The translations under genes were made by a program, and so were the position numbers. DNA of 64,000 nt, from the NCBI RefSeq assembly GCF_023218175.1, contig NZ_JALPTH010000012.1:1-64000 (forward strand), written 5' to 3'. This document shows, one piece after another, positions 54,772-63,648 of the stretch; positions within the stretch are counted from its first letter, which is position 1, and every line of letters starts with the position of its first letter. The stretch comes from Streptomyces lichenis (GTDB taxonomy: Bacteria > Actinomycetota > Actinomycetes > Streptomycetales > Streptomycetaceae). The notes under the pieces are model-generated. The model was not told the DNA's origin. It did not search any database and worked only from the letters and a program-made list of their open reading frames with translations.

Positions 54772-55455
54772 GTGACCGACACCGACATGCTGCCCGAGTC
54801 CTGGCGCGGAGTCCTCGGCGACGAGCTGCAGAAGCCCTACTTCAAGCTGCTCACCGAGTTCGTCGAGGAGGAGCGGGCCAAGGGGCCGGTCTACCCGCCC
54901 CGTGAGGAGGTGTTCGCCGCGCTGGACGCCACCCCCTACGACCGGGTGAAGGTCCTCGTCCTCGGCCAGGACCCGTACCACGGCGAGGGCCAGGGGCACG
55001 GGCTGTGCTTCTCGGTGCGGCCCGGTGTGCGCACCCCGCCCTCGCTGCGCAACATCTACAAGGAGATGAAGGAGGAGCTGGGCCACCCGGTCCCGGACAA
55101 CGGCTATCTGATGCCCTGGGCCGAGCAGGGCGTCCTGCTGCTCAACGCGGTGCTCACGGTCCGCGGCGGCGAGGCCAACTCGCACAAGGGCAAGGGCTGG
55201 GAGAAGTTCACCGACGCGGTGATCAGTGCGGTCGCCGCCCGCCCCGACCCGGCGGTGTTCGTGCTCTGGGGGAACTACGCGCAGAAGAAGCTGCCGCTGA
55301 TCGACGAGACCCGGCATGTGGTGGTCAAGGGCGCGCACCCCTCGCCGTTGTCGGCGAAGAAGTTCTTCGGCTCCCGCCCCTTCACCCAGATCGACAAGGC
55401 CGTCGCCGACCAGGGGCACGCCTCGATCGACTGGCGTATCCCCGACCTGGGCTGA
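54772..55455 (+). CDS. ung: Uracil-DNA glycosylase, family 1
   Basis: 227 aa. Water-activating motif GQDPYH (65-70, with Asp67) and the DNA-intercalation loop HPSPLS (189-194, His189) mark family 1 UDG. Removes uracil from DNA in base excision repair. GTG 54772 is preceded by CCGGAGG. Single gene. Confidence 0.97.
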   Translation: MTDTDMLPESWRGVLGDELQKPYFKLLTEFVEEERAKGPVYPPREEVFAALDATPYDRVKVLVLGQDPYHGEGQGHGLCFSVRPGVRTPPSLRNIYKEMKEELGHPVPDNGYLMPWAEQGVLLLNAVLTVRGGEANSHKGKGWEKFTDAVISAVAARPDPAVFVLWGNYAQKKLPLIDETRHVVVKGAHPSPLSAKKFFGSRPFTQIDKAVADQGHASIDWRIPDLG

Positions 55456-55554
55456 CCGGGCGCCTTCGCCGCGCCGCCGCCCCGCCGGGCGGTTAGCGTC
55501 ACCGGGGGTGCGGGCCGGTGGACCGGGCGGCCGGCCGCGAGGCTGAGCGGAGGC

Positions 55555-56082
55555 GTGGTGCGGGAGCAGCAGCAGGGTGTGTCGGACGAGGCCGTCATGA
55601 CCAGGATCGGGCAGACCAGGATGCTGCTCCACGGCGGCGACCGGGAGGAGGCCCGCAACCGGTTCGCCGCGCTCTGGCGCCAGATCGGCGAGCACGGCGC
55701 GCCACTGCACCGCTGCACTCTGGCCCACTACATGGCGGACGCCCAGGACGACCCCGGGGACGAGCTGGCCTGGGACCTGCGGGCACTCACCGCCGCCGAG
55801 TCGGCCGCCGACTCCGGCTTCGGCGCCGGGTGGGCGGGGTCGGGTGCGGCGGCCGGGGACGGTCCGAGAGCCGAGGGCGGCTCGGCCGCCGCGCTGCGCG
55901 CCCTGTACCCGTCGCTCCAGCTCAACCTGGCCGCCGACTACGCCAAGCTGCACCGCCCGGACGCCGCCCGGGCGCACCTCGCCCGAGCCCGCGCCACCGC
56001 CGAGGACCTGGCGCAGGACGGCTACGGTACGCGCGTCCGCGCCGCCATCGCCCGCCTGGAGCGCCGACTCTACGGGGGCTGA
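55555..56082 (+). CDS. Hypothetical protein with TPR-like helices
   Basis: 175 aa, mainly helical: ARNRFAALWRQIGEHGAPLH, and LQLNLAADYAKLHRPDAARA near the end look like TPR or HEAT-like helices, with a low-complexity Gly/Ala linker between (residues 90-115). Not assignable to a named family. GTG 55555 (or 55558) has GCGGAGGC upstream. It converges toward a lipoprotein gene across the long repeat region. Confidence 0.75.
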   Translation: MVREQQQGVSDEAVMTRIGQTRMLLHGGDREEARNRFAALWRQIGEHGAPLHRCTLAHYMADAQDDPGDELAWDLRALTAAESAADSGFGAGWAGSGAAAGDGPRAEGGSAAALRALYPSLQLNLAADYAKLHRPDAARAHLARARATAEDLAQDGYGTRVRAAIARLERRLYGG

Positions 56083-56915
56083 GCCGCTGCCCCGAAGCGC
56101 CGAGCCCCTGGTGGCCGTCGCGGCGGCCGGGACGGGCCCGAGGGGCTGCCCTGAAGCACCGGGCTCCCCGTCGGCCGTGGCGGCGGCGGCCGGGACGGGG
56201 CCCAGGCGGTGGATCAGGGCCTACGGGGCCCCGACGGCCGCCGAGTGGCGGCCCCGGAGCGGGGCCCGGGGCGGGGCCCGGGGCGGCAGCCCAGGGCGAG
56301 GCCAACGACAGCCGCGAGCATCGACCTAGAGCGGGCAGCGGGCAGCGGCCCAGGATCCACGGGCCGTCGACGGCGGCCGGGACGAGGCCTGAGCGGCGGT
56401 CCCCGACCCACGGGCCGTCGACGTCGGCCGAACAGCACCTGGAGCGGGGGTGGCGGGGGACGGGACCCGAGCGGTGGATCAGGGCCTACGGGGCCGCCGA
56501 CGGCCGCCGAGCGGTAGCTCGGGGGAGGCCAACGACGGTCGCGAGCAGCGGCTCCGGAGCGGGGGCGGCCCGGGGTGGGCCCGAGGGGCTGCCCCGAAGC
56601 ACCGGCCCCCGCCGGCCTTGGCGGCGACGCCCGCGGCGGCGGCCGAGACGAGGCCCGAGCGGCGGCCCCCGATCCACGGGGCCGTCGACGTCGGCCGAAC
56701 AGCGCCTGGGGCGGGGGCGGGCCGGGACGGGGCCCGAGCGCCGGGCCAGGGCCTACGGGGCCGCCGACGGCCGCCGAACGGTAGCTCGGGGCGAGGCCAA
56801 CGACGGCCGCGAGCAGCGGCCCCGGAGCGGGGGCGGCCCGGGATGGGGCTTGAAGGCTAGCCCCGAAGCACCGACGCCCCGCCGACTGTGGCGGCGGCCG
56901 GGATGGGGCCCGGCG
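56083..56915. repeat. Mosaic of about 266-bp tandem repeats
   Basis: Five recognisable blocks recur in the same sense. CAGGGCCTACGGGGCC occurs at 56215, 56480 and 56747 (spacing 265 and 267). GAGGCCAACGAC is at 56298, 56525 and 56793. GCTGCCC(T/C)GAAGCACCG-like blocks are at 56086, 56145, 56589 and 56857. A GATCCACGGG(G)CCGTCGACG block occurs at about 56354 and 56671. The order is roughly A-B-D-E-C-B-D-E-A-B-C-B-D-E-A, so units were partly lost or shuffled. No gene is supported inside. It fills the space between two convergent genes. Confidence 0.8.
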
Positions 56916-56938
56916 GCAACGGGCTCACGGGGTCGCCC

Positions 56939-57484
56939 TCAGTGGCCGTAGGCCTCGCGGCAGAGCCTTGCCTGGGGGCTGCCTGTGGGCCAGCCGCCGT
57001 ATGTGCCGCCGAGCGCGCACACCTGGGGGACCAGGTCGGTGACCGGGGCGGTGGGCACTGCCGGGGGGTCGGCCTGGGGGCGGGGGGCGCGGATCCGGTC
57101 GGCGGACGGCCGCTTGCCGGGGCGGCCCGGGCGGGAGTCGTCGCCGTCCCGGTGCCGCCGGGCCGCCGGGGCCGCCGCGGGTGGCTGGGCGCGGGGGGCG
57201 GTGGCGGCCGCCGGAGGGGCGGTACGGGACGGGGTGGCCGGCGGGGCCGCCTCCAGGGCTTCCTGGGCCGGGCCCTCGACGGGTGGCGGGATGGGCGGGG
57301 ACCGGTGGCCGTCGGCCGGGTGGGCCTGGGAGCCGCCGGGGCCGGAGGGCGGGGGAGTGGCACCCTGGTCCACCGAGACGCAGCCGGCCACCGCCGCCAG
57401 CGCCAGGGCGGACAGGGCCATGGTGGTGATGCTCGTTCGTCGCACCCGCCAACTCTGCTGGTCCGCGCGGGCTTTCGGGGGCAC
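56939..57484 (-). CDS. Hypothetical lipoprotein with disordered linker
   Basis: 181 aa. Signal with lipobox LAAVAGC, then a long Pro/Ala/Arg-rich linker (about residues 40-140), and a short conserved-looking end with two cysteines (PQVCALGGTYGGWPTGSPQA, RLCREAYGH). Probably an exported, membrane-anchored protein of unknown function. The start GTG 57484 overlaps the upstream TetR stop (TAGTG), suggesting coupling; GTG 57445 is the alternative and fits a normal signal peptide better. Confidence 0.65.
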   Translation of the reverse strand: MPPKARADQQSWRVRRTSITTMALSALALAAVAGCVSVDQGATPPPSGPGGSQAHPADGHRSPPIPPPVEGPAQEALEAAPPATPSRTAPPAAATAPRAQPPAAAPAARRHRDGDDSRPGRPGKRPSADRIRAPRPQADPPAVPTAPVTDLVPQVCALGGTYGGWPTGSPQARLCREAYGH

Positions 57485-58134
57485 TACCCGCCGTTATTGG
57501 CCCCGACGGGTGATGGATGCGACGGGCTGACGGGCTGATGATCGGTGCCCGCCGCTGCCGCCCCGCCGCCCAGCATGCCGCCCAGCAGTTCGGCCATGCC
57601 CCGCCGTACCTCCGCCAAGCCGGGCACGGAGGTGTGGAAGGTGCCGACCGCGCAGGAGAACAGCAGCCCCTCGCACCAGGCCGCCAGGGAGAGGGTGTGG
57701 CGCTCGGGGTCGCTCGACCCGGCGCCGCGCAGCAGGGCGGTCAGCGGCTCCCGGAAGCGCTGCCCCATCCGGTCGTAGTAATCCCTCAGCGCAGGCCGCC
57801 GGGTCGCCTCCATGCCCAGCTCGTAGCGGGCCACCAGCAGCTCGCGGTGGCGGGTCAGATAGCGGTGCAGCGCCAGCGCCAGCCCGTCGGTCAGGGCGTC
57901 CAAGCCGCCGTCCGGCCCGGGCATCTCCTCCAGCGCCAGCATCCGGGCCTCCCGGTCGGCCAGCCGCCGTACCGCCGCCTCAAGGAGCGCCTGGCGGGTG
58001 CGGGCGTGGTTGGAGGTGGAGCCCTGCGGCAGCCCGGCCGCCTCGTCCACCGCGCGATGGGTCAGCCCCCGCATGCCCCGCTCCACCAGCAGGGCGAGGG
58101 CGGTGTCGGCGATCAGCTCGGCGCGTGCGGTCAC
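57484..58134 (-). CDS. TetR family transcriptional regulator
   Basis: 216 aa. N-terminal HTH: LIADTALALLVERGMRGLTH and AVDEAAGLPQGSTSNHARTR, then a helical ligand domain. It is divergent from an FAD monooxygenase gene; the space between has two matching inverted repeats ACTAC-N4-GTAGT, very likely its operators, so it should repress both itself and the oxygenase. Its stop overlaps the lipoprotein start. Confidence 0.92.
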   Translation of the reverse strand: MTARAELIADTALALLVERGMRGLTHRAVDEAAGLPQGSTSNHARTRQALLEAAVRRLADREARMLALEEMPGPDGGLDALTDGLALALHRYLTRHRELLVARYELGMEATRRPALRDYYDRMGQRFREPLTALLRGAGSSDPERHTLSLAAWCEGLLFSCAVGTFHTSVPGLAEVRRGMAELLGGMLGGGAAAAGTDHQPVSPSHPSPVGANNGG

Positions 58135-58154
58135 CGCCCCAGACTACCGCCCGC

Positions 58155-58168
58155 ACTACAGCCGTAGT
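58155..58168. promoter_or_regulatory. TetR operator 1 (ACTAC-N4-GTAGT)
   Basis: Perfect 5-bp arms ACTAC and GTAGT around AGCC. Same arms and spacing as operator 2, with centres exactly 32 bp apart (about three helical turns). Confidence 0.75.
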
Positions 58169-58186
58169 AGCTTAGTGGTCGAGTGC

Positions 58187-58200
58187 ACTACGGATGTAGT
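58187..58200. promoter_or_regulatory. TetR operator 2 (ACTAC-N4-GTAGT)
   Basis: Second copy with the same arms around GGAT, 74 bp before the monooxygenase start. The pair would allow two dimers to bind on the same face of the helix. Confidence 0.75.
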
Positions 58201-58273
58201 TACCGATTCGGCCGGACCGGCGCCATCGGTGCGCGCGGCCCCGGTGACACCGCTACGGAGGAGTGACCCGCCC

Positions 58274-59509
58274 ATGGACAAGTCCCGGCCCCAGGCCCGC
58301 GCCGTCGTCGTCGGCAGCGGTATCGGCGGGCTGACCGCCGCTCTCGCCCTGCACCGGCGCGGCTGGCAGGTCACCGTGCTGGAGCGGGCCGCCTCGCTCC
58401 GGCCGGTCGGCGCCGGCATCGGCCTGGCCCCCAACGCGCTGCGCGCCCTGGACACCCTCGGCCTCGGCGACGAGCTCCGGGAGCTCGCCACCTGGCAGGG
58501 CGACGGCGGGCTGCGCACCCCCGGCGGCCGCTGGCTCTCCCGTACCGACGCCCGGGCCGCCGCCGCCCGGTTCGGCGGACCGCTGGTCATGCTCCACCGG
58601 TCCACCCTCATCGGCCTGCTGGCCGGCCGGCTCCCCGAGGGCACCGTCCGCACCGGCGCGCCCGCCCGGCTCGCCGACCCCGGCACCCCCGGCGGCCGCC
58701 CCGCCCGGGTCGCCTTCCCGGACGGCGAGCTGGAGGCGGAACTGCTGGTCGGCGCCGACGGCATCGACTCCGCCGTGCGCACCGCCCTCTTCCCCGAGCA
58801 CCCGGGCCCCGTCTACACCGGGATGACCACCTGGCGGACCGTCATCCCCGCCCCCGGCGAGCCGTTCGCCCCGCACGAGACCTGGGGGCGCGGCGCCCTG
58901 TGGGGCACCCAGCCGCTGAAGGACGGCCGCGTCTACGCGTACGCCGCCGCGGCCGCCCCCGAACGCTCCTTCGCACCCGACGGCGAGGGTGAACGCGCCG
59001 AGCTGCTGCGCCGCTTCGGCCACTGGCACCAGCCGATCCCGAGCATCCTGGCCGCCACCCCGGCGGACGCCATCCTCCGCCACGACGTCCGCCAGCCGGC
59101 CCGCCCGCTGCCCGCCTACCACCGGGGCCGCACCGCCGTGCTCGGCGACGCCGCGCACGCCATGGCGCCCACCCTCGGCCAGGGCGGCAACCAGGCCATC
59201 GAGGACGCCGTGGTGCTGGCCCACCACCTCGCCCCGGGCGCCGACCCCGGGCCCGGGCTGGCCGGCTACTCCGCCGACCGGATGGGCCGCACCGCCGCCA
59301 TCGCCGCCAAGTCCGCCCGGATCGCCCGGCTGGCCACCCTCGGCAGCGGGCCCGCCGTCGCCCTCCGCACCGCCCTGATGGTCCTGGCCGGCCGACTGGG
59401 GCCCGGCCTCGCGCTGCGCACCTTCGACTCCATCGCCGACTGGCGGCCGCCCACCCGCACGTATGCTGACCTGGCACCCGAGCACCCGGCCGGCAGCACC
59501 ACCTGCTGA
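58274..59509 (+). CDS. FAD-dependent monooxygenase (aromatic hydroxylase-like)
   Basis: 411 aa. FAD motif VVGSGIGGLTAALALHRRGW (GxGxxG), the DG fingerprint LLVGADGIDSAVRTALF, and GDAAHAMAPTLGQGGNQAIE for the FAD pyrophosphate. Such enzymes hydroxylate or oxidise aromatic or polyketide-like substrates. ATG 58274 is preceded by GGAGGAGTGAC. Controlled by the divergent TetR protein, which may sense the substrate. Confidence 0.92.
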   Translation: MDKSRPQARAVVVGSGIGGLTAALALHRRGWQVTVLERAASLRPVGAGIGLAPNALRALDTLGLGDELRELATWQGDGGLRTPGGRWLSRTDARAAAARFGGPLVMLHRSTLIGLLAGRLPEGTVRTGAPARLADPGTPGGRPARVAFPDGELEAELLVGADGIDSAVRTALFPEHPGPVYTGMTTWRTVIPAPGEPFAPHETWGRGALWGTQPLKDGRVYAYAAAAAPERSFAPDGEGERAELLRRFGHWHQPIPSILAATPADAILRHDVRQPARPLPAYHRGRTAVLGDAAHAMAPTLGQGGNQAIEDAVVLAHHLAPGADPGPGLAGYSADRMGRTAAIAAKSARIARLATLGSGPAVALRTALMVLAGRLGPGLALRTFDSIADWRPPTRTYADLAPEHPAGSTTC

Positions 59510-59567
59510 CCGGACCGCCGCGCCGGGGCACCGACGGCATCGACGTACCCGAAACAGGGGGCACCAC

Positions 59568-60476
59568 GTGAAGATCGGCTGCATCGGCCTCGGAGACATC
59601 GCCCAGAAGGCGTACCTGCCGGTGCTGGCCGCGCTGCCGGGGGCGGAACTGCACCTGCAGACCCGCACCCCGGCCACCCTGGCCCGTACCGCCGAGACGT
59701 ACCGGGTCCCCGAGGCCGGGCGCCACACCGACCTGGACTCCCTGCTGGCCGCCGAGCCGGACGCCGTCTTCGTGCACGCCCCCACCTCCGTGCACGCCGA
59801 GATCGTGACCCGGCTGCTGGAGGCCGGCATCCCGACCTACGTGGACAAGCCGCTGGCCTACGAGTTCGCCGACTCCCGCCGGCTGGTCGAGCTGGCCGAG
59901 CACCGCTCCACCAGCCTGGCCGTCGGCTTCAACCGGCGCCAGGCCCCCGGCTACCTCCAGTGCCTGGACCACCCGCGCGAGCTGATCCTGCTCCAGAAGA
60001 ACCGCGTCGGGCTCCCCGAGGCACCGCGCACCCTGGTGCTGGACGACTTCATCCATGTCGTGGACACCCTGCGCTTCCTGCTGCCCGGCCCCGTCGAGCA
60101 CACCGACGTCCGGGCTCGGGTGCAGGACGGGCTGCTGCACCATGTGGTGCTCCAGCTCTCCGGCGACGGGTTCACCGCCGTCGGCATGATGAACCGGCGC
60201 TCTGGCTCCGCCGAGGAGATCCTGGAGGTTTCCGGTCAGGACACCAAGCGCCAGGTCCTCAACCTCGCCGAGGTCGTCGACCACAAGGGCCAGCCCACGG
60301 TGCGGCGGCGCGGCGACTGGGTGCCGGTGGCCCGCCAGCGCGGCATCGAGCAGACCGTGCACGCGTTCCTCGACGCCGTCCGTGCCGGGGAGACGGTCAG
60401 CGCCCGGGACGCCCTCGCCACCCATGAGCTGTGCGAGCGGATCGTCCGGGAGTGCGAGGAGCAGACCGCCGTCTAG
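59568..60476 (+). CDS. Gfo/Idh/MocA family oxidoreductase
   Basis: 302 aa. N-terminal NAD(P)-binding fold (VKIGCIGLGDIAQKAYLPVL), the EPDAVFVHAPTSVHAEIV strand, and the family's YVDKPLAYEFADS containing the catalytic EKP-like triad (here DKP). Acts on sugars or related alcohols in most relatives. GTG 59568 has CAGGGGGCACC upstream. It is 58 bp after the monooxygenase and may be co-transcribed. Substrate unknown. Confidence 0.88.
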   Translation: MKIGCIGLGDIAQKAYLPVLAALPGAELHLQTRTPATLARTAETYRVPEAGRHTDLDSLLAAEPDAVFVHAPTSVHAEIVTRLLEAGIPTYVDKPLAYEFADSRRLVELAEHRSTSLAVGFNRRQAPGYLQCLDHPRELILLQKNRVGLPEAPRTLVLDDFIHVVDTLRFLLPGPVEHTDVRARVQDGLLHHVVLQLSGDGFTAVGMMNRRSGSAEEILEVSGQDTKRQVLNLAEVVDHKGQPTVRRRGDWVPVARQRGIEQTVHAFLDAVRAGETVSARDALATHELCERIVRECEEQTAV

Positions 60477-60506
60477 GACGGCCGCCGGTCAGGGCAGGGG
60501 CGGTGC

Positions 60507-60636
60507 CCGTACAGGGCGCTGCCGTACAGGGCGCCGCCGTCCAGGGCCGGGCGCTGCCGTCCAGGGCGCCGCCGTACAGGGGCGGGGCGGTACCCGGCCA
60601 GGACGCCGCCGTACACGGCGACGCCGCCGTACACGG
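60507..60636. repeat. Minisatellite of a 15-bp unit
   Basis: CCGTACAGGG or CCGTCCAGGG at 60507, 60522, 60537, 60557 and 60572 (15-bp steps, one of 20), then CCGTACACGG at 60609 and 60627. Units contain GCGCCG between. It lies between the convergent Gfo/Idh and lnt genes. Confidence 0.75.
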
Positions 60637-60683
60637 CCGGGCGTGCGTCTGAGACGCCGCCGGTGGACCGGGCGGGTGCCCGC

Positions 60684-62234
60684 CTAGGACGCCCCGCGCG
60701 TACCAGGTCGTCGTCGCGCCCGCCGGGAGGCCCGTAACGCCGCCCGTGCCTCCGTCCCCGCGTACGCCGCCAGGACCGCCAGGGCCAGATACACCGGCCA
60801 GGGGCCCAGCCGGACGTACGGGGTGGTCCCGGTGGCCAGCGGCACCTCGTACACCGCCGCCGTACGCGCCTCCGTACCGAGCGGGCGGCCGATCCGCCGC
60901 CCGTCCGGCCCGTACACCGCGCTGACCCCGGTGAGCGTGGCGTGCACCATCGAGCGGCCCGTCTCGGCGGCCCGCAGCGCCCCGAGCGAGGCGTGCTGGT
61001 CCGGCGCCCAGCTCTGCTGGAAGGTGGACGTCGCCGACTGCGCCACCAGCAGCTCCGCCCCCTGCCGCACCAGCGCCCGGCTCATGTCGGGGAACGCCGT
61101 CTCGAAGCAGACCAGCGGGCCGAACCGCAGCACCCGGCGGCCCTCCGTAGCCCCGGCCTCCATCACCACCGGCCGCTCACCGCGCCGCCGGTCCTCCCCG
61201 GCCGCCTCGCCCACCGAGGTCGCCCAGCCCAGCGCCGAGCGGAACGGGACGTACTCCCCGAACGGCACCAGCCGCATCTTGTCGTACCGGTCCCCGGTGG
61301 CCCCGTCCGGTCCCACCAGCACACTGCTCTTGTGGATGCCCGGCCGGTCCGACCGCCGCGCGTCCACATTGACCAGCACCTCCGCCCCGGTCTCCCGGGC
61401 CAGCGCCGCCAACCGCCGCTGAAGCCCGGGCTCGGCCGCCAGGTCGGTGCCGACACTGCTCTCCCCCCAGACCACCAGGTCCACGTCCTGCCCGGCCAGC
61501 CGCCGGGTCAGCTCCTCCTCCCGGTCGAACCGCGCCCCGGCCCCGCCGACCCCGTTGACGACCCCCGGCTGCACCACACCCACCCGGACCGTCCCGTACG
61601 GCTCCGGGGTCCAGGCGAACCGGCTCACCAGCAGGCCTGCCAGCGCGCACACGATCAGCCCCGCCAGTCCGGTACGCCGGGTCCGGGCGCCCGCCACCAG
61701 CGGCACCACCGCCGTGTTGACCGCCACCACCAGCAGCGACAGCAGCCACACCCCGCCCACCGACGCCAGCCGCAGCGCACCGGCCGCCTGCCACTGACTC
61801 GCCCCCAGCAAGCCCCAAGGGCCGCCCAGCCCCTGCCAGGAACGGATCAGCTCCACCATCAGCCAGCCGGACGGCACCACCGCGAGCGCCACCAGCGCCC
61901 GCCCCGGCCCACCGCTCAGCATCCGGTGCGCCAGCCACCCCCAGGACAGCCACAGCAGACCCAGCAGCGCGGCCAGCGGCACGATGAAGACATGGAGGTC
62001 GGGCGCCAGCCAGTGGTGCACCGCCAGCATGAAACCGGCCCCGCCCAGCCACCCCTCGAACGCGGCCCGCCGCCCGCCCGGCGCCGAGCGGAGCAGCAGC
62101 AGCCAGGGCACCAGCGCCACCCAGGCGAACCACCACAGCGAGGGCGCCGGGAACGCCAGCGCCGGAAGGGCTCCGGCGACCAGTGCCGCCACCGCCCGCC
62201 ACCAGGGCCGCCCACCGGTCCCCGCCCACCGCAT
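60684..62234 (-). CDS. lnt: Apolipoprotein N-acyltransferase
   Basis: 516 aa. N-terminal membrane helices, then a nitrilase-type domain with the catalytic triad Glu258 (VVWGESSVGTD), Lys319 (KMRLVPFGEY) and Cys376 (VCFETAFPD). N-acylates the lipid-modified Cys of lipoproteins, a function kept in actinobacteria. ATG 62234 has GAGGAGGC seven bases upstream; longer in-frame starts (62309) have no good site. Convergent with the Gfo/Idh gene. Confidence 0.93.
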   Translation of the reverse strand: MRWAGTGGRPWWRAVAALVAGALPALAFPAPSLWWFAWVALVPWLLLLRSAPGGRRAAFEGWLGGAGFMLAVHHWLAPDLHVFIVPLAALLGLLWLSWGWLAHRMLSGGPGRALVALAVVPSGWLMVELIRSWQGLGGPWGLLGASQWQAAGALRLASVGGVWLLSLLVVAVNTAVVPLVAGARTRRTGLAGLIVCALAGLLVSRFAWTPEPYGTVRVGVVQPGVVNGVGGAGARFDREEELTRRLAGQDVDLVVWGESSVGTDLAAEPGLQRRLAALARETGAEVLVNVDARRSDRPGIHKSSVLVGPDGATGDRYDKMRLVPFGEYVPFRSALGWATSVGEAAGEDRRRGERPVVMEAGATEGRRVLRFGPLVCFETAFPDMSRALVRQGAELLVAQSATSTFQQSWAPDQHASLGALRAAETGRSMVHATLTGVSAVYGPDGRRIGRPLGTEARTAAVYEVPLATGTTPYVRLGPWPVYLALAVLAAYAGTEARAALRASRRARRRPGTRGAS

Positions 62235-62362
62235 CGGCACGCCTCCTCGCCGTCGGCCCGCCCGGCCCGGCATCGCCACAGGAACAGACCACTCCAGTGT
62301 GCGGGCCATCAGGCGGTCCCGGCCCCCGTGCGATCTTGGGGGGCCCGGCGCACCCTGGACGC

Positions 62363-62578
62363 ATGGCCTGGCAGGCACCCGTCGTCGTCCACCGCCCCTC
62401 TCCGGGCGGCGGCCGGCGCGTCACCATCCGCGGACAGATCGCCGGACTGGCCCACCATGACGCCGACCTGGTGGAGTTCCTGCGCCGGGCCGGACTGGAC
62501 GAGGCGGACATCTCACTGGACGACCCGCAGTTGGTGGAGTGGCGCGGCGGGCGAGCCCACCACTTCGAGGCGGCCTGA
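62363..62578 (+). CDS. Small hypothetical protein
   Basis: 71 aa: MAWQAPVVVHRPSPGGGRRV, then VTIRGQIAGLAHHDADLVEF and LRRAGLDEADISLDDPQLVE. A small, acidic, probably alpha/beta protein with no recognised domain. No ribosome site precedes the ATG; a CACCCT box about seven bases upstream is a weak -10 candidate, so it may be leaderless. It is divergent from lnt and convergent with uppP. Coding-style codon use supports it. Confidence 0.7.
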   Translation: MAWQAPVVVHRPSPGGGRRVTIRGQIAGLAHHDADLVEFLRRAGLDEADISLDDPQLVEWRGGRAHHFEAA

Positions 62579-62596
62579 GCGTACGGGGTCCCGGAC

Positions 62597-63472
62597 TCAG
62601 CCGGCCGACTCGCCGGCGTGCGGGCTGAGCACGCCCAAGCCGACCAGGGCGAAGATCAGCAGCCCCAGCAGCACCCGGTAGATCACGAACGGCATGAAGC
62701 TGCGGGTGGTGATGAACTTCATGAACCACGCGATCACGGCATATCCCACCGCGAACGCGACAATCGTGGCGAAGATCGTCGGCCCCCAGGACACATGCCC
62801 GCCCTCGGTGGCGTCCTTCAGCTCGAACAGCCCGGAGGCCAGCACCGCGGGGATGGCGAGCAGGAAGGAGTAGCGGGCGGCCGCCTCACGGGTGTAGTTC
62901 ATCAGCAGACCGCCGCTGATGGTCGCGCCCGAGCGGGACACCCCCGGGATCAGCGCCATCGCCTGGCACATACCGAAGATCAGGCCGTCCTTGACGTTCA
63001 GCTCCCGGAGCGACTTGCGCTCCCGCGCCGCGCGGTGCCGGCCGCCCTCCTCCACCCGGGCCGCCAGCCGGTCGGCGAAGCCCAGCACCAGGCCCATCAC
63101 GATCAGCGTGGTCGCGATCAGCCGCAGATCGCGGAACGGCCCCTCGATGTGGTCCTTCAGGGTCACGCCCAGCACGCCGATCGGGATCGAGCCGACGATC
63201 ACCAGCCAGCCCATCTGGGCGTCGTGGTCCGAGCGCATCGCCCGGTCGGTCAGCGAGCGGAACCAGGCGGAGACGATCCGCGCGATGTCCTTGCGGAAGT
63301 AGATCAGCACCGCGGCCTCGGTGCCGATCTGGGTGATCGCCGTGAACGCCGCACCCGGGTCGTGCCAGCCCGCGAAGGCCGCCGTCAGCCGCAGATGCGC
63401 GCTGGACGAGATGGGCAGGAACTCCGTCAGCCCCTGGACGAGTCCGAGGATGAGCGATTCGAACCAATTCAT
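62597..63472 (-). CDS. uppP: Undecaprenyl-diphosphatase
   Basis: 291 aa, eight or so membrane helices. The family's catalytic motifs QGLTEFLPISSSAHL and PGVSRSGATISGGLLMNYTR are intact. Dephosphorylates undecaprenyl diphosphate to recycle the lipid carrier for peptidoglycan; overproduction of relatives gives bacitracin resistance. ATG 63472 starts at the conserved MNWFESLILGLVQG. Confidence 0.96.
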   Translation of the reverse strand: MNWFESLILGLVQGLTEFLPISSSAHLRLTAAFAGWHDPGAAFTAITQIGTEAAVLIYFRKDIARIVSAWFRSLTDRAMRSDHDAQMGWLVIVGSIPIGVLGVTLKDHIEGPFRDLRLIATTLIVMGLVLGFADRLAARVEEGGRHRAARERKSLRELNVKDGLIFGMCQAMALIPGVSRSGATISGGLLMNYTREAAARYSFLLAIPAVLASGLFELKDATEGGHVSWGPTIFATIVAFAVGYAVIAWFMKFITTRSFMPFVIYRVLLGLLIFALVGLGVLSPHAGESAG

Positions 63473-63648
63473 GGAGCCTGGGCCGTCCCGGATGTCAGCG
63501 TGCGGTCAGTTGGCGTGGTCCGGCCGGTGGTTGATCACCGCCGCCGGACCGGGGCAGGGTACCGGCCCCAGATGAATGGAAGGCTGCGCCCGGCCGTCCG
63601 CCGGGTGACCGGCGGATACCCCGGTTGTGGGCGGTCGATGCCGGTCCG

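Noticed and set aside
52129..55977. A 1,282-codon minus-strand frame across SDR, binding protein and ung genes
   Set aside because: Same reason: low-complexity Arg/Gly/Leu composition and strongly supported genes on the other strand.
56083..56938. Real gene in the long open frames through the repeats
   Set aside because: Frames arise from GC-rich repeats; several strands and frames are open at once, and no start or domain is credible.
60507..60636. CRISPR array
   Set aside because: Units are 15 bp without unique spacers and no cas gene is present.
63430..63470. GATTCGAACC-like sequence resembling a tRNA T-arm
   Set aside because: No acceptor stem or anticodon arm around it; it encodes the uppP start region.
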